From positions 415,764 through 479,763 of the forward strand of contig NC_092583.1 of assembly GCF_037975245.1 (NCBI RefSeq): 64,000 nt of DNA, in the 5' to 3' direction. The notes below the pieces were generated by a model. It saw only the letters and a program-made list of their open reading frames with translations. It was not told where the DNA came from and did not search any database. The stretch comes from Apostichopus japonicus (taxonomy: Eukaryota; Echinodermata; Holothuroidea; Aspidochirotida; Stichopodidae). Both the position numbers and the translations under genes were made by a program. Positions 24,966 to 36,769 of this stretch are shown here, piece by piece. Every line of letters begins with the position of its first letter. The first letter of the stretch is position 1.

Positions 24966-26361
24966 GTGCCTACACACAATTATATGCTGCTTTACGAGAT
25001 TCATCAAAACAGATCTGCTTAAAAGAGGAATAAGAACATATTCTTGAGCTCAGTCACCCTAACATTTGAAGGAACCATGGAAACCACATGTAAACATGTT
25101 TGCTGCTGTTTAGATCCTCACATCATTGATTACTTTAAATGGTGGAATAGTTTATAATTCAAGCTTTCATTTGTCAAAGTGTTGCTTAATATGAAGCCAT
25201 GTTATTGGATGGATCTACAGAAGTTTTACGCCATTCTTTGAACATGTTTTTATTATTTATAAAACCTTCATCTTTAAAATGGTTGGGAAGAGATTGAAAG
25301 TATACCTTGCTTAGTTTAATTATGCTTAGTACTCTAACTACTTACCATTCGACCTGACCCATTTTCTGTAACCTGACTACCTGAGCATATCACAAACAAG
25401 TGGAACTGTGTTTTTAACATACATGTACCCAATGGTTGAAACTCATTTTAAAATTAAAGCCAATTTTCATTGTCAATACCTAATTTCTTTCATTTTTAAT
25501 TAATGAACAAAAGGTGTGAAAAGAGTGCAGGTATATGTTTAGTTGTGTCTAAACTAGATTTAGGTTTGATACGATTGTCTTGCGGTTTTGTTTATAATTC
25601 ATAGTTGACAGATATATCGCCGGGCAGATCAAGCTCGGTCTCGATTCTATTCTTGTCTGTATTAGATTATGACGTAAGTCCCCATCTTGTTATTCTATCT
25701 TCCTATAGTACAATGATACAAATGTATTGCCCTTCCATGTCATCTTGCATCAGTGCTAAATGTTGTCTTCATAAAAATTCTCCAAGCTGAAAATAGTCAC
25801 ATTTTAGGTTTATGCGAAATCTGTTATGCTAATCATGATAAAGTTGGACATGTTTATGGGACGTCGTCGTGGAGAGTAAAGTTTTATCATATTCGATCAT
25901 TCCAGTATCATGTTTGATCATTCCATTCTTATCATAGGTAAGCAAATCAGACTTCAAGTGACTCTTATTATCGTTCGCATGGTGATGAGGAAGAATTCAT
26001 GGACATGTCAAGTTATGCCAAACAAAATGACGTTTTTGTTGAAACAGAAAGTTTTAAGTTTTGATGATTTGCAATATCATGTGTAATGGATCAGGGAAAT
26101 AAATACTCTTGTATCACTCATGTTTTTATGTTAGAACATTGGATTGTACTTCTTTTAAGAAGAGAGGGCTAAGATGATACCAGTCACAGCCCTTTACATT
26201 ATGTAGCATTGGTTTGAATAACTGATGTATGAAGTTAAGTACCTCTGTCTGTATATTGTGTCTGTAACCAATCTTGAACACACATTCACATATTAATACT
26301 GTCAGTGCCAATACAATATAAAAATTGTAGCACTCAATATTTATAAGTACTTTCATGAATT

Positions 26362-26415
26362 TACTCTATTCCTCTCTGCTCTCTGACCTGTCTCCCATCA
26401 CACATGCACTATAAC
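26362..26415 (+). repeat. Dispersed pyrimidine-rich repeat, fragment
   Basis: Only the first block is present: attcctctctgctctctgac, then ctgtctcccatcacac. Confidence 0.4.
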
Positions 26416-26572
26416 TTAACTTGTTTATATATAGTTTCTGTGCCTACTGTATTAATTACTTAGTCTGACTTGCTCTTAGTAATTTCAGTTATAAATGCCA
26501 AATATGTAACATTCAAATTACTTTGCTCTAGAGCTAACATATATTTTGCACTAAGAGGGACTATCAGTGATA

Positions 26573-26850
26573 GCACAAGCTACCATTTCAGCTACTGCTA
26601 CTCCAGCTGTACCATAAGCTACCATCCCAGCTACTGCTACTCTAGCTATACCATAAGCTACCATTCTAGCTACTGCTACTCCAGCTGTACCATAAGCTAC
26701 CATCCCAGCTGCTGCTACTCTAGCTATACCATGAGCTACCATTCTAGCTACTGCTACTCCTGCTGTATCATGAGCTACCATTCTAGCTACTGCTACTCTA
26801 GCTATACCATAAACTACCATTCCAGCTATAGCTAAAGCTATCACGACAGC
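26573..26850. repeat. 39-bp minisatellite, open in frame on both strands
   Basis: Six to seven units of 39 bp (agctaccattctagctactg, then ctactccagctgtaccata). Because 39 is divisible by 3, both strands stay open, giving 13-residue repeats (YHSSYCYSSYTIS-like on plus, alanine/valine-rich on minus). There is no signal that either is translated. Confidence 0.93.
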
Positions 26851-27439
26851 ACAAGCTATTGTATTGTTCCTATAGCACACAAACACACTGTACACTAATG
26901 CCATTTAAGGAACCACGCCGTAGCTAACCCACATTAAGCTACCGCTCAGGAAACTGCAAATCAGAATCCAAATGCTGTAGAGAACAAGACTTCAATTCGC
27001 GCGAATAGATTTAGAATAACCAGACCAAGAAATAGGTCATTACAAAGTAATTACTGAGAAGTTTTTCATCTGCAGCTTTGAGAAATTTACCAATAAGAAT
27101 TATTAGTCGGTTAGAAGCCCATGTGTGATTGGCTCTAGGGAACATTGGAGCATCAGATTACAGGATGCTTAAGGAATCTTAGGACCCAAAAGGTGTTTCC
27201 TCTTAAAGGTGTGCGATGTAATTGAAAAAACCCTGTAATTTGATTCTTTGAAACTTGGCCCAAATTGATACCATGGTCATTCAGTAGGATCCTAGACGGT
27301 CAGGACAGCAGACAGATACAGTTTGCCAATCACAAATGTTGATGGTTAAAGTGCAAGAACCCTCACTAACTTTGTGCATCAAATATTTGCTGCACTGAGA
27401 ACACACACTAGGTAAATGAGAGAGAGAGATGGACATTGG

Positions 27440-27488
27440 AAGTTGAAAGGTGGGAGGTGGGGGGGGGGAAGGAGGGTGGGGAGGGGGA
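27440..27488 (+). other. G-rich, G-quadruplex-capable tract
   Basis: Five or more runs of three to ten G, separated by one to three bases, within about 45 bp. It is the strongest G-quadruplex candidate in the window, on the sense strand of the neurabin intron. Confidence 0.65.
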
Positions 27489-28069
27489 TAGACCACCAAA
27501 ATGGTTTCTCTTTTAAGTGGAGTGATGAAAACAAGGTTGGTTGGTGGTTACAGTTTTTGATTTCAGCTAATTAGTAATATTGTTTTGCTTCTAGAGCAAG
27601 GCTGAACAGGTTAGAAGGGCTACTTGGTCTTGATGTAACTTACAATCTTTTGACAGCATGTCAATTTAAAATATCTACCTGTAGTAGATGTGGATAATAT
27701 AAATAAATAAATATTTTTTTTATTAGTTTCATTTTAGTCCTAGGTGGAATCCATTGTTGCTTATCAATACTACAGAAGTTAAGTAGAATAAGGTCGGGTC
27801 ACATTATGTTTGTATTGAAAAAAAACTGAAGTATAAATTGCTATTGATTCTACGGTTACCCCCGGAGATAAGTCCTGTCATGTGATTGACATATTATTTG
27901 TATAATAAATTTGTTGAAATAGCACCAAACAAGCTTGTTTTAGTGTTTCAGATCCCTTGGCAATTAAAATTCTATAAACGTAAACTCTTTTCACATGGAC
28001 GCAGATCTGTGTGTGTTGTTCAAGGTTGCAGTTTTATTTTCTGTTCAGGAAATCTACTTTCAGGTGAGC

Positions 28070-28101
28070 TTTTTTTCTTATCTATATATGATAAGAAAAG
28101 G
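28070..28101. other. Short hairpin (TTTTCTTATC / GATAAGAAAA)
   Basis: A 10-bp perfect inverted repeat separated by tatatat. Its role is unknown; it lies about 55 bp before a second hairpin. Confidence 0.5.
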
Positions 28102-28155
28102 AAAATTAAATTATCCGTGAAATATGTTCTACCTGAGCTCATTAAGATGTAAAGT

Positions 28156-28191
28156 ACATTGCCTTTCTGGTTATGCCAGAGAAAGGCAATC
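28156..28191. other. Short hairpin (ATTGCCTTTCTGG / CCAGAGAAAGGCAAT)
   Basis: A 13-15 bp inverted repeat with a 5-base loop and a small bulge. It is unlike a terminator and may be the core of a small foldback element. Confidence 0.5.
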
Positions 28192-28550
28192 GCTAATGAT
28201 ATTGTAATTGGCAGAATATATTGTGAAATAACCATAACATTTGTTAGCAATTATTGAATGTGAATGTGAAAAATGAAATAGACACTATACAGCATAGCAT
28301 AAACTGAGGGAGAGAACTATATATATTGTGAGCATATGTAAGAAGCAGATCCTTTTGTATGTTGGATAGATACAGTATGCTATACTTAGTATACAACACA
28401 CTGTTGTCATACATATATGAAGGATACATCCTTATGAAATTCATACCTGACTCAGTAAATACATTCAACACACTGCATATGAATAGAGACATATTATTAA
28501 TAACATCTAGTGTTTTACATCTGTTTATTGAAACATCTAGGAATTTTCTT

Positions 28551-30090
28551 CCCCTCTCTCTTATCTGTCTCCAGTCTCTCTCACCTGTCTCCAGTCTCTC
28601 ACCTGTCTCTGGCCACCCTTACTTGTCTCTAGCCTCTATCACCTGTCTCCAGTCTCTCTCACCTGTCTCCAGTCTCTCACCTGTCTCCCTCACCTGTCTC
28701 GTCTCTCACCTGTCTCCAGTCTTTCTCACCTGTCTCCAGTCTCTCACCTGTCTCTAGCCACCCTTACTTGTCTCTAGCCCCTATCACCTGTCTCCAGTCT
28801 CTCTCACCTGTCTCCAGTCTCTCACCTGTCTCTAGCCACCCTTACCTGTCTCTAGCCTCTCTCACCTGTCTCCAGTCTCTCTCACCTGTCTCCAGTCTCT
28901 CACCTGTCTCTAGCCACCCTCTCACCTGTCTCTAGCCACCCTTACCTGTCTCTAGCCTCTCTCACCTGTCTCCAGTCTCTCTCACCTGTCTCCAGTCTCT
29001 CACCTGTCTCTAGCCACCCTTACCTGTCTCTAGCCTCTCTCACCTGTCTCCAGTCTCTCTCACCTGCCTCCAGTCTCTCACCTGTCTCCAGTCTTTCTCA
29101 CCTGTCTCCAGTCTCTCACCTGTCTCTAGCCACCCTTACTTGTCTCTAGCCTCTATCACCTGTCTCCAGTCTCTCTCACCTGTCTCCAGTCTCTCACCTG
29201 TCTCTAGCCACCCTTACCTGTCTCTAGCCTCTCTCACCTGTCTCCAGTCTCTCTCACCTGCCTCCAGTCTCTCACCTGTCTCCAGTCTTTCTCACCTGTC
29301 TCCAGTCTCTCTTACCTGTCTCGTCTCTCACCTGTCTCCAGTCTCTCTCACCTGTCTTGTCTCTCACCTGTCTCCAGTCTCTCTTACCTGTCTTGTCTCT
29401 CACCTGTCTCCAGGCTCTCACCTGTCTCTAGCCTGTCTCACCTGTCTCCAGTCTCTCGTACCTGTCTCCAGTCTTTCTAACCTGTCTCCAGTCTCTCTCA
29501 CCTGTCTTGTCTCTCACCTGTCTCCAGTCTCTCACCTGTCTCTAGCCTGTCTCACCTGTCTCCAGTCTCTCTCACCTGTCTCCAGTCTCTCTCACCTGTC
29601 TCGTCTCTCACCTGTCTCCAGTCTTTCTCACCTGTCTCCAGTCTCTCTTACCTGTCTCGTCTCTCACCTGTCTCCAGTCTCTCTTACCTGTCTCGTCTCT
29701 CACCTGTCTCCAGTTTCTCTCACCTGTCTTGTCTCTCACCTGTCTCCAGTCTCTCACCTGTCTCTAGCCTGTCTCAACTGTCTCCAGTCTCTCTCACCTG
29801 TCTCCAGTCTCTCTCACCTGCCTCCAGTCTCTCTTACCTGTTTCATCCCTCTCACCTGTCTCCAGTCTCTCTTACCTGTCTCGTCTCTCACCTGTCTCCA
29901 GTCTCTCTCACCTGTCTCGTCTCTCACCTGTCTCCAGTCTCTCTCACCTGTCTCTAGCCTGTCTCACCTGCCTCCAGTCTCTCTCACCTTTCTCCAGTCT
30001 CTTTTACCTGCCTCCAGTCTCTCACCTGTCTCCAGTCTCTCTCATCTGTCTCCAGTCTCTCTCACCTGTCTCCAGTCTCTCACTCATCTC
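28551..30090. repeat. Polypyrimidine minisatellite (acctgtctccagtctctctc)
   Basis: About 1.5 kb of units of 15-20 bp with core cacctgtctccagtctctct. Variants include tctctag, tcgtctctcac and agccacccttacctg. The plus strand is almost entirely C/T apart from the regular AG and G. Every unit ends a pyrimidine tract with CAG or TAG, so it resembles a long series of 3' splice acceptors. The array begins directly after ttcttcccctctctcttatc, which matches the first block of the dispersed repeat family. All three plus frames are largely open; this is compositional. Confidence 0.95.
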
Positions 30091-30449
30091 ACATGTATTC
30101 AAGTCTTTAAATTCCTTGGTATGAAAAGGATATATAGTATACAAAGTTTTGCTGTACACAAAATTAAAAAATTACATGCCAAGAAAAAACAAAAAAGATG
30201 TTAAAATTTGATTTTCTGGTCTTTAAAGTTGAAGAATCTCTAAGCTGCACGGTTGTCCAATATTTGCAGATCTGACACTGTTTATTAAGAAACAAGGTAA
30301 TCTCAAGACATCTTTGAAGTAGATTTTCCTTGAATACTGAATTACATTATCCTTTAAAGCTCTCCCAGATTTAGCTACCGTAGAGGAGTATTTTATATTC
30401 TGTTCCATAAACTTCCCTTCAGCAGTAGACTATTTCATTAAGCAACTTT

Positions 30450-30577
30450 CTTCCCTGCTTCCTAATGGGAAAACCCCTGAAGTACATGATTGGCTGATTA
30501 GGCAGCGTCGTGTGCGTCGGTAACTTGCAACTACCAATCACTTTACTAGCCGGCATTCTGGTCGAACTTGGCAGAGG
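30450..30577 (+). promoter_or_regulatory. Possible promoter and non-coding first exon of the nested GPCR gene
   Basis: A locally GC-richer stretch contains catgattggctgat (ATTGG box, twice within 20 bp), taccaatcac (CCAAT) and a CpG-richer segment gcgtcgtgtgcgtcggtaac. It ends with a donor-like GGCAGAG|GTGAGA at 30578. A matching acceptor could be ttttttcaactgaacataag near 31815, shortly before the receptor ATG. This is inference from composition and motif order only. Confidence 0.25.
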
Positions 30578-31877
30578 TGAGATCAGAACGGCTTTGGGAG
30601 TGGTACAAGCAATTGCAGAGTTGATAGACTTGCAGCAAACCTGACAAGTTTGTTGGTGATTTGCTTTAAGAGTTTGGCTTAATATCAAATATTTTCAACT
30701 TATCATCGGCTTCAAGCATTGAAAGCAAACTCAGAAAGGAAAAAAACAAAACAGAAAAAGGATAGAAAGAAAGCAAACTGCAGATATTCCTACATGTAGC
30801 ATTTCAAATCAGCTGGATATATATCGGCTGATCACAAGGAATTGTTTAATTGAAATTTTGTTTTCTAGTATTTAGTTGGGAATATACGTTTTATTTGACA
30901 ACCTTTTTATCCCATCACATAGTTTAATTGAATTCCTGGTGGAAGTGGTTTACACTCTTAATTTTGTGTTCCTTGACTACCTTGCATTATATTGATAATG
31001 TGAGCACTGTATATTTGTCTGAGTTTCTACGACGAGGAAAAACCATCTCTTCATCATCCATCCTCTGGATGGATTGATTTTACGTCAATAGATTTGCATC
31101 TATGTCAGTAACATTCCAGAGCAAACATTAGAAATCAAGTGGTGCTATAATTGAGGTAATATTTTCTCCATCATTTTCTAAATACGTGCTGCAAAAAGCA
31201 TTCATTCACTGGACTTTGGGTTCTAATGGTGACAAAGTACCATTCTTTTTGATGCCGTAAACTTTCCGACATATTTTGTTGAGAGATTGCTATCAAAGAC
31301 TTCTTTCTCTGCATGCTCTAAGTGAATGAGGACAAATCAATTCATTCTTAAGAGTACATTGGTGAAGAATTATCCGTTTTTTCCAGACAATTGATTTTCC
31401 AGGAGTTGAACATGTGTAGGTTTTTGCAGATTTGCCAAGAGGAATTGATTAATTTTGACATGAATGTTTGATTTATGCCTGCTTTGATGTTAAAATTCTT
31501 CAGTGGACACTTCACTATTTAAGATCCTTCAGGGGACTCTTCACTATTTAACATTTCAGATTGGAGATGTAACCTCTAATTGTGTCAAATATTTCTGTTG
31601 TATGCTAACCAACTAATGATAATTTATTGTAAATGTCCATCTAAACAAGTTAAATTTACTTACATCATTCAAGGGAGGAAAATAGAAATGATTTTGTTTG
31701 ACAAACTAAAAACTATTTCATTAGAGGAGCTGTTTTAGTCTTGAGGATTGAGGAAAGCTGTGTGCAAACTATAACCGTTGCTGAGAAAGTGCCTTTTTTC
31801 AACTGAACATAAGAATTTACAAGAGAGTACATTTGTCTCCTTTGCATCTTTCCTTGTGAAAATTAAAGATTATCAAG

Positions 31878-33074
31878 ATGACTACCGAGGGATACACACA
31901 GGGTTGGTTGTCAACATATCCAGGGATGGCTGGTGACACCTCAGCAGAGACTTCTGTAGTAGAAATTTTGATAAAAGTAACACCATTCATTGTTGGTGTA
32001 ATCTGCATTCTTGGTTTGGTGTTTAATGGTCTCATTATTCTGCACATCATGCTATGGACCAAAGTCAAATCTCTAGCAAATACTTTCATCTTAAATCTCG
32101 CTCTCGCTGATCTTTTCTTCATGATCACTTTTCCATTTTTGGGTTACCAGTTGGCAAGCCAATGGATCTTTGGTGAGCTTCTCTGTCGTATCTTAATTCC
32201 TTACGACACCATGACCCAGTTCACCGTGGTCTTCTTTCTGGTGGTCATGAGCCTGGATCGTTACTTGGCCTTTTGTCAGCCAATCAAATCCATGCGTTTT
32301 AGGACTTTGACGCACGGTAGGATCATTTCCATCGTGGTATGGGCCACGGCCATAGTAGCTACTCTTCCTGTCTGGTTATTCTCGCGACATTTCTGCATGG
32401 AGTTCCCCGTAGGTAACAATGTTACTGTAACCCGATGCTATTGCACTGCTGGAGTTCAGCCTGTGGATGAAGGTACAACAGACCACTCCGGTAATAATGG
32501 GGCTTGGTTCACAATTTACACCCTTCTGCTTGACTTTTGTATTCCTTTGGTCATTATTTGTGGTTGTTATCTGTTGATCTTGTGGAATTTGATACGGAAC
32601 CCTCTCAAAGAAATGAGTAGCACCTCAAGAAGAGCTAGCCGTAGAATCACCTTTTTGGTGATATGCATTGTGGTTGTGTTTATTGTCTGTTTCTTACCAT
32701 TTTTCATCGTCCAATTCTACGTATCTGGCTTAAAAGAGACTGAGGAGAAACACACAGTTGCCTATGTGATCAGCTGGTTTCTCATGTACTCACACAGTGT
32801 CATCAATCCAGTGGTTTATACCATGATTGGTGTCAATTTTCGTCAAAATTTGCTGAATTTTTTTCGTTCCTTCTGGAAACCAAAGGCCAGTGCACAGAAT
32901 GGTGCAGATAAGACCTCCAGCATCCGCTTATGCACTTCACGAAGTTCGGTCCGGTACGCCCCGGGAACAGAGAACTTACGCCGTGGAAATGGCTGCCAGT
33001 ACTCTGGTATGAAACAGCTGGATATGAGGTCGACAGAATTTAGTGGGATTTCAAAGTATGAAGAATCTTTGTGA
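31878..33074 (+). CDS. Class A GPCR, somatostatin/opioid/allatostatin-C receptor-like
   Basis: An intact single-exon gene of 398 residues. Seven membrane segments lie at roughly 33-57, 68-92, 103-127, 147-168, 209-235, 255-280 and 293-317. Landmarks: N50 in TM1 (GLVFN), D78 in LALAD of TM2, C103 before TM3 pairing with a Cys at 187 or 189 in loop 2, D110 in TM3 (position 3.32, the ligand-contact Asp of somatostatin and opioid receptors), DRY at 127-129, W155, P223 in TM5, CFLP at 271-274 in TM6, NPVVY at 310-314. NTFILNLALAD, FGELLCRI and DRYLAFCQPIKSMRFRT fit the somatostatin/allatostatin-C group. Unusual: the TM6 CWxP Trp is Phe. There is one N-glycosylation site at N181 (NVT) in loop 2, a PKA-like RRAS in loop 3 and a Ser-rich tail. 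The start has A at -3. A peptide ligand is likely; the exact ligand cannot be decided from sequence. It lies inside neurabin intron 2 on the same strand. Confidence 0.92.
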   Translation: MTTEGYTQGWLSTYPGMAGDTSAETSVVEILIKVTPFIVGVICILGLVFNGLIILHIMLWTKVKSLANTFILNLALADLFFMITFPFLGYQLASQWIFGELLCRILIPYDTMTQFTVVFFLVVMSLDRYLAFCQPIKSMRFRTLTHGRIISIVVWATAIVATLPVWLFSRHFCMEFPVGNNVTVTRCYCTAGVQPVDEGTTDHSGNNGAWFTIYTLLLDFCIPLVIICGCYLLILWNLIRNPLKEMSSTSRRASRRITFLVICIVVVFIVCFLPFFIVQFYVSGLKETEEKHTVAYVISWFLMYSHSVINPVVYTMIGVNFRQNLLNFFRSFWKPKASAQNGADKTSSIRLCTSRSSVRYAPGTENLRRGNGCQYSGMKQLDMRSTEFSGISKYEESL

Positions 33075-33561
33075 TTAGTTATTCAGTAACTGCTTTAAAT
33101 TGGAATTTCATGTAACCTTGACTATTTGGAAAGTAGTGTAACATAGAAAGTGGTGTGAAGACATGTGGCATTTATATGTTATTATAACCATGACTAGTAC
33201 CATAGGACAAGAACAGTGGGACACTTGCACCAAAGTATCGGAAGAAATTGTGACTTGCAAAATCTGGTAAGAGTTAATCTTAAAGATGATTTAAAGCCAA
33301 GGGACAGAAGTGCAGGAGTTTCAGATGTTATTGGGAACTGTGTAGAAAAATCATTAAATAATAAAGGAACTTTAGATGGGATCTTGCATTTTCTCACTTA
33401 CAAGACATTAAAATATATATATGATCAAATATGAAGTATTTTAGAAAAGCATGACACTAATCTTGTCTAGTTGCATGTGTGTTTAATTGACTACAGACAT
33501 TCAACAGTCATTATTCAGTATAAACTAAAAGCAAAAATGTTTGTTTTGTTTGCAAAGAAAA

Positions 33562-33567
33562 AATAAA
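33562..33567 (+). terminator. Possible polyadenylation signal of the GPCR gene
   Basis: The first AATAAA downstream of the receptor stop codon, about 490 bp away. Another lies near 33690. In AT-rich DNA this hexamer is common, so the assignment is weak. Confidence 0.3.
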
Positions 33568-35895
33568 ACAATTAACTATAAAATTAGCAGAAAAAGAGAT
33601 AAAATGACAGGAAAGTTGTAGTGTGGTTAGATTTTGACCTGCAAAAAGTTATCACTGTTAAAACTTCACTTTTAGCATCTCCAGAAATGACAATAAACAT
33701 AATGAAATTTGGCAATGAGGTAACCAGCCTTGGAATGCTATGGAAATTAAGTTGCAATATACCACTTTAATGCACTGTATATTTTTACTTAAATGTCCCT
33801 TAATTTCAAATTGAAATCTCATCTCATTTCTTCATTTGGTAGTTGTTTACTTTTTCAGCTAGATGATGAACATTACAAATGATAGCAAGGAATTAAAAAA
33901 AAAATGGTTTTTTAAGTGTAGATATGAAAATATATAGTTATATATAATTTGGGATATGTAAAGGAATCACTTAAAATGTCTTATTATATTTTGCAGATGT
34001 GTAATATGATGCTTGCCTGTAAATTAGCACACCTGAGTATTTATATCAGTAATGTTGTCAAATGTTGCTGTTTTGTGACTTGTTAGTATATAAAATTATA
34101 GATTCATATAAAAAAAACAACTTTTAATTCACTTAGAAAACCTTAAAACACATAACAAACAATGGAAAGAAATGTGTTCTGCCGTTGCAGGTTTCTTTAA
34201 TTTAATAGCATTATTTGCAAGTAAACTATATTATTAAATTATATTATTATATGAAGTAACTTAATCATCATCAGCATTTGGGATGTGTTGACATCATTGT
34301 TTTAGAAGAAAAGAAATTACAGATTTTATTAACGTAAATTTGCACCTCTTCTTGAAAAAATATATATTTGTGATGATAATATAAGTAATCTCTGATATTT
34401 GGTTAAAACATTTAACTCTTAATTTAAGACTATTCCTTTCTCCTTTTCATTGATTAAGAACTATGGCATATACAACACTTACATACATTTACATTGCAAT
34501 ACGCGAAGTGCGTAAATGCAAATTCCATAATGGTAAACATTGTCAGGAATATGAACCAGTTTGTTCTTTTAAACCGTCTAAACATGCAGGTGTTAAAGTT
34601 GCTTAGGAGAGCCTAAATTTGAAGTTCTTTCATGTTGCCCCCAAATTTTAATTTTCACAATTCCTACGTCGCCAGTACCTTCAGGGTATCTTACATTTAG
34701 ATGTGAAATATAATCGTCAACAATAGTGGGAGACAATTGGAGTGTGAGGTCCTTTTGAAAATAACTATTTGGAAAAAAAAACTGTTGAAGATTGGGATGA
34801 ATACAGGAAAATGCAGACTGATTTTGTTTTGAATTCACAGTAGATAGATAGATAGATCAAACTCAGATTTTAATTGGGAGATTCATATCTTAGAAAACTT
34901 TTTCAAGTGAAGAATAAATTCTGATTCTTTTATGAACCACCCACTTTAGTTTTGGTGAATTACCTGAGATAACCGCCCGCCAAGCAGTATTAAATTAAAG
35001 AAAATACCATTTCATCGATCTTTTCACTTCCCAGTGCCTCTTAATTCCTGTTAAGAGAGGCATCGTTTGGTTCGTAAACAGGTAGGATTACCAAACTCTA
35101 GGGAGTTGTAAAAACTTGTTGTTATCCCTGACAGAAACTAAGTGTGAATGTATCCATTGACAAGAATATTTGGTGTTTCAATGGATACTTTCAATCCCAT
35201 TCTGGGTCTTAAGTCATTGGCTGATATTTTGTGTGTGGTCTCATAGTGTCATTAGTGTGAAAGTATTGGTCGTACCAGTCATACAAACGCTAGTTTTGAA
35301 ACTGTATTGTCAGCATTTATTCTAATAAGTCACTTTATTTGCAGACAATTTGTTGTTGTTGTGATAAATAAATTAAGTGTAGACTTGTTGTGTGTGTTAT
35401 TCATCTCTTCTAACCACTTAATTCTGCTGGCATGCATAGCCATTGATGGAGGCTTTAGTAGAAATCTCAGTCATTTTTAGTTTATTTTTAACTTTACTTG
35501 TGATTTTTCAATCTCACCTACTGTGTCTATATTTGTAATTTATGTAATTCTTAACTCTTAGTCTACAAACAATTTTGTTTTCATGTGGAGCAGTGAAATA
35601 GTCAAGTTACTTGTTTCACAAACCACATACATACTGAAATACCATGTAAAGTTATCTACTTGTCTTCATCATTAAATGTCAATATTTAAAAGTGAATCAA
35701 TCGTTTAAACTTTTTGTTTAATGATAGCTCAGATGGTCGCATTTGTATGAAAATCTTTGGACGTGCAACTAATCTTCAGTACAATTGCACTAGTATACTG
35801 AACACCAAAATGTTATAACCATTCAGAGGTAAGACCAGCACTTATCAAATAGGTACAATATGCTAATAGCAGATGTATGCACAAGTTACTTTGTG

Positions 35896-36470
35896 TAATT
35901 TCAGAAGGAGCTGTTGGTTCACCATCAATGCTAACTATACCATTATGAATGAGGAGCGGCACTTTGTATGTCACTACTACAGTATAGGCATGGTTTGTTG
36001 TCATAGAAACACAACCAGTTGATATGTGTGATGTCTTATAGTCTGCTGCTCTAACTGTTACCATATTACCCTCTAACTGATGTTAACAGTAATACTTTCA
36101 GAAGGAGTTGTTGTTTCACCATCAATGCTAACTATATCATTATGTACGTCACTACTACAGTATAGGCATGGTTTGTTGTCATAGAAACACAACCAGTTGA
36201 TTTGTGTTATGTCTTATAGTCTGCTGCTCTAACTGTTACCATATTACCCTCTAACTGATGTTAACAGTAATACTTTCAGAAGGAGTTGTTGTTTCACCAT
36301 CAATGCTAACTATATCATTATGTATGTCACTACTACAGTATAGGCATGGTTTGTTGTCATAGAAACACAACCAGTTGATTTGTGTGATGTCTTATAGTCT
36401 GCTGCTTTAACTGTTACCTTTCAGATATATATGACCCTCTAACTGATGTTAACAGTAAATTCTACCCTGT
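35896..36470. repeat. Tandem repeat of about 187 bp, three copies
   Basis: Copies start with ttcagaaggag(c/t)tgttg and run through tatgtcactactacagtata, tggtttgttgtcatagaaac and tagtctgctgct to ctctaactgatgttaacagt. The first copy has an extra segment (gaatgaggagcggcactttg); the last is slightly changed near its end. Confidence 0.92.
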
Positions 36471-36657
36471 CTGCCATATATGTAACATATTGTGGACTGG
36501 CATCATACCAAAAAACTGTATTATTTGTGTATTTTCCTTTTAGCTTATATAGCTATCATCATCAGCTGCTCAATTTCTGTCAGAACATTTTCTGTTTAGA
36601 AACAAACAATCAATTTAAGTGATTGTTTGATGAGTTATTGCCATTATACTGTCTTTG

Positions 36658-36769
<112 letters not shown>

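Noticed and set aside
24643-25047. 134-codon plus-strand frame
   Set aside because: Overlaps a copy of the dispersed pyrimidine-rich repeat and shows no recognisable domain.
29140-30204. 354-codon plus-strand open frame (SPVSSLSHL-type repeats)
   Set aside because: Lies almost wholly in the polypyrimidine minisatellite; the repeat lacks stops in any frame, and no domain, codon bias or splice context supports coding.
30419-30688. 89-codon minus-strand frame near the possible receptor promoter
   Set aside because: No domain or splice support; the raised GC lengthens open frames by chance.
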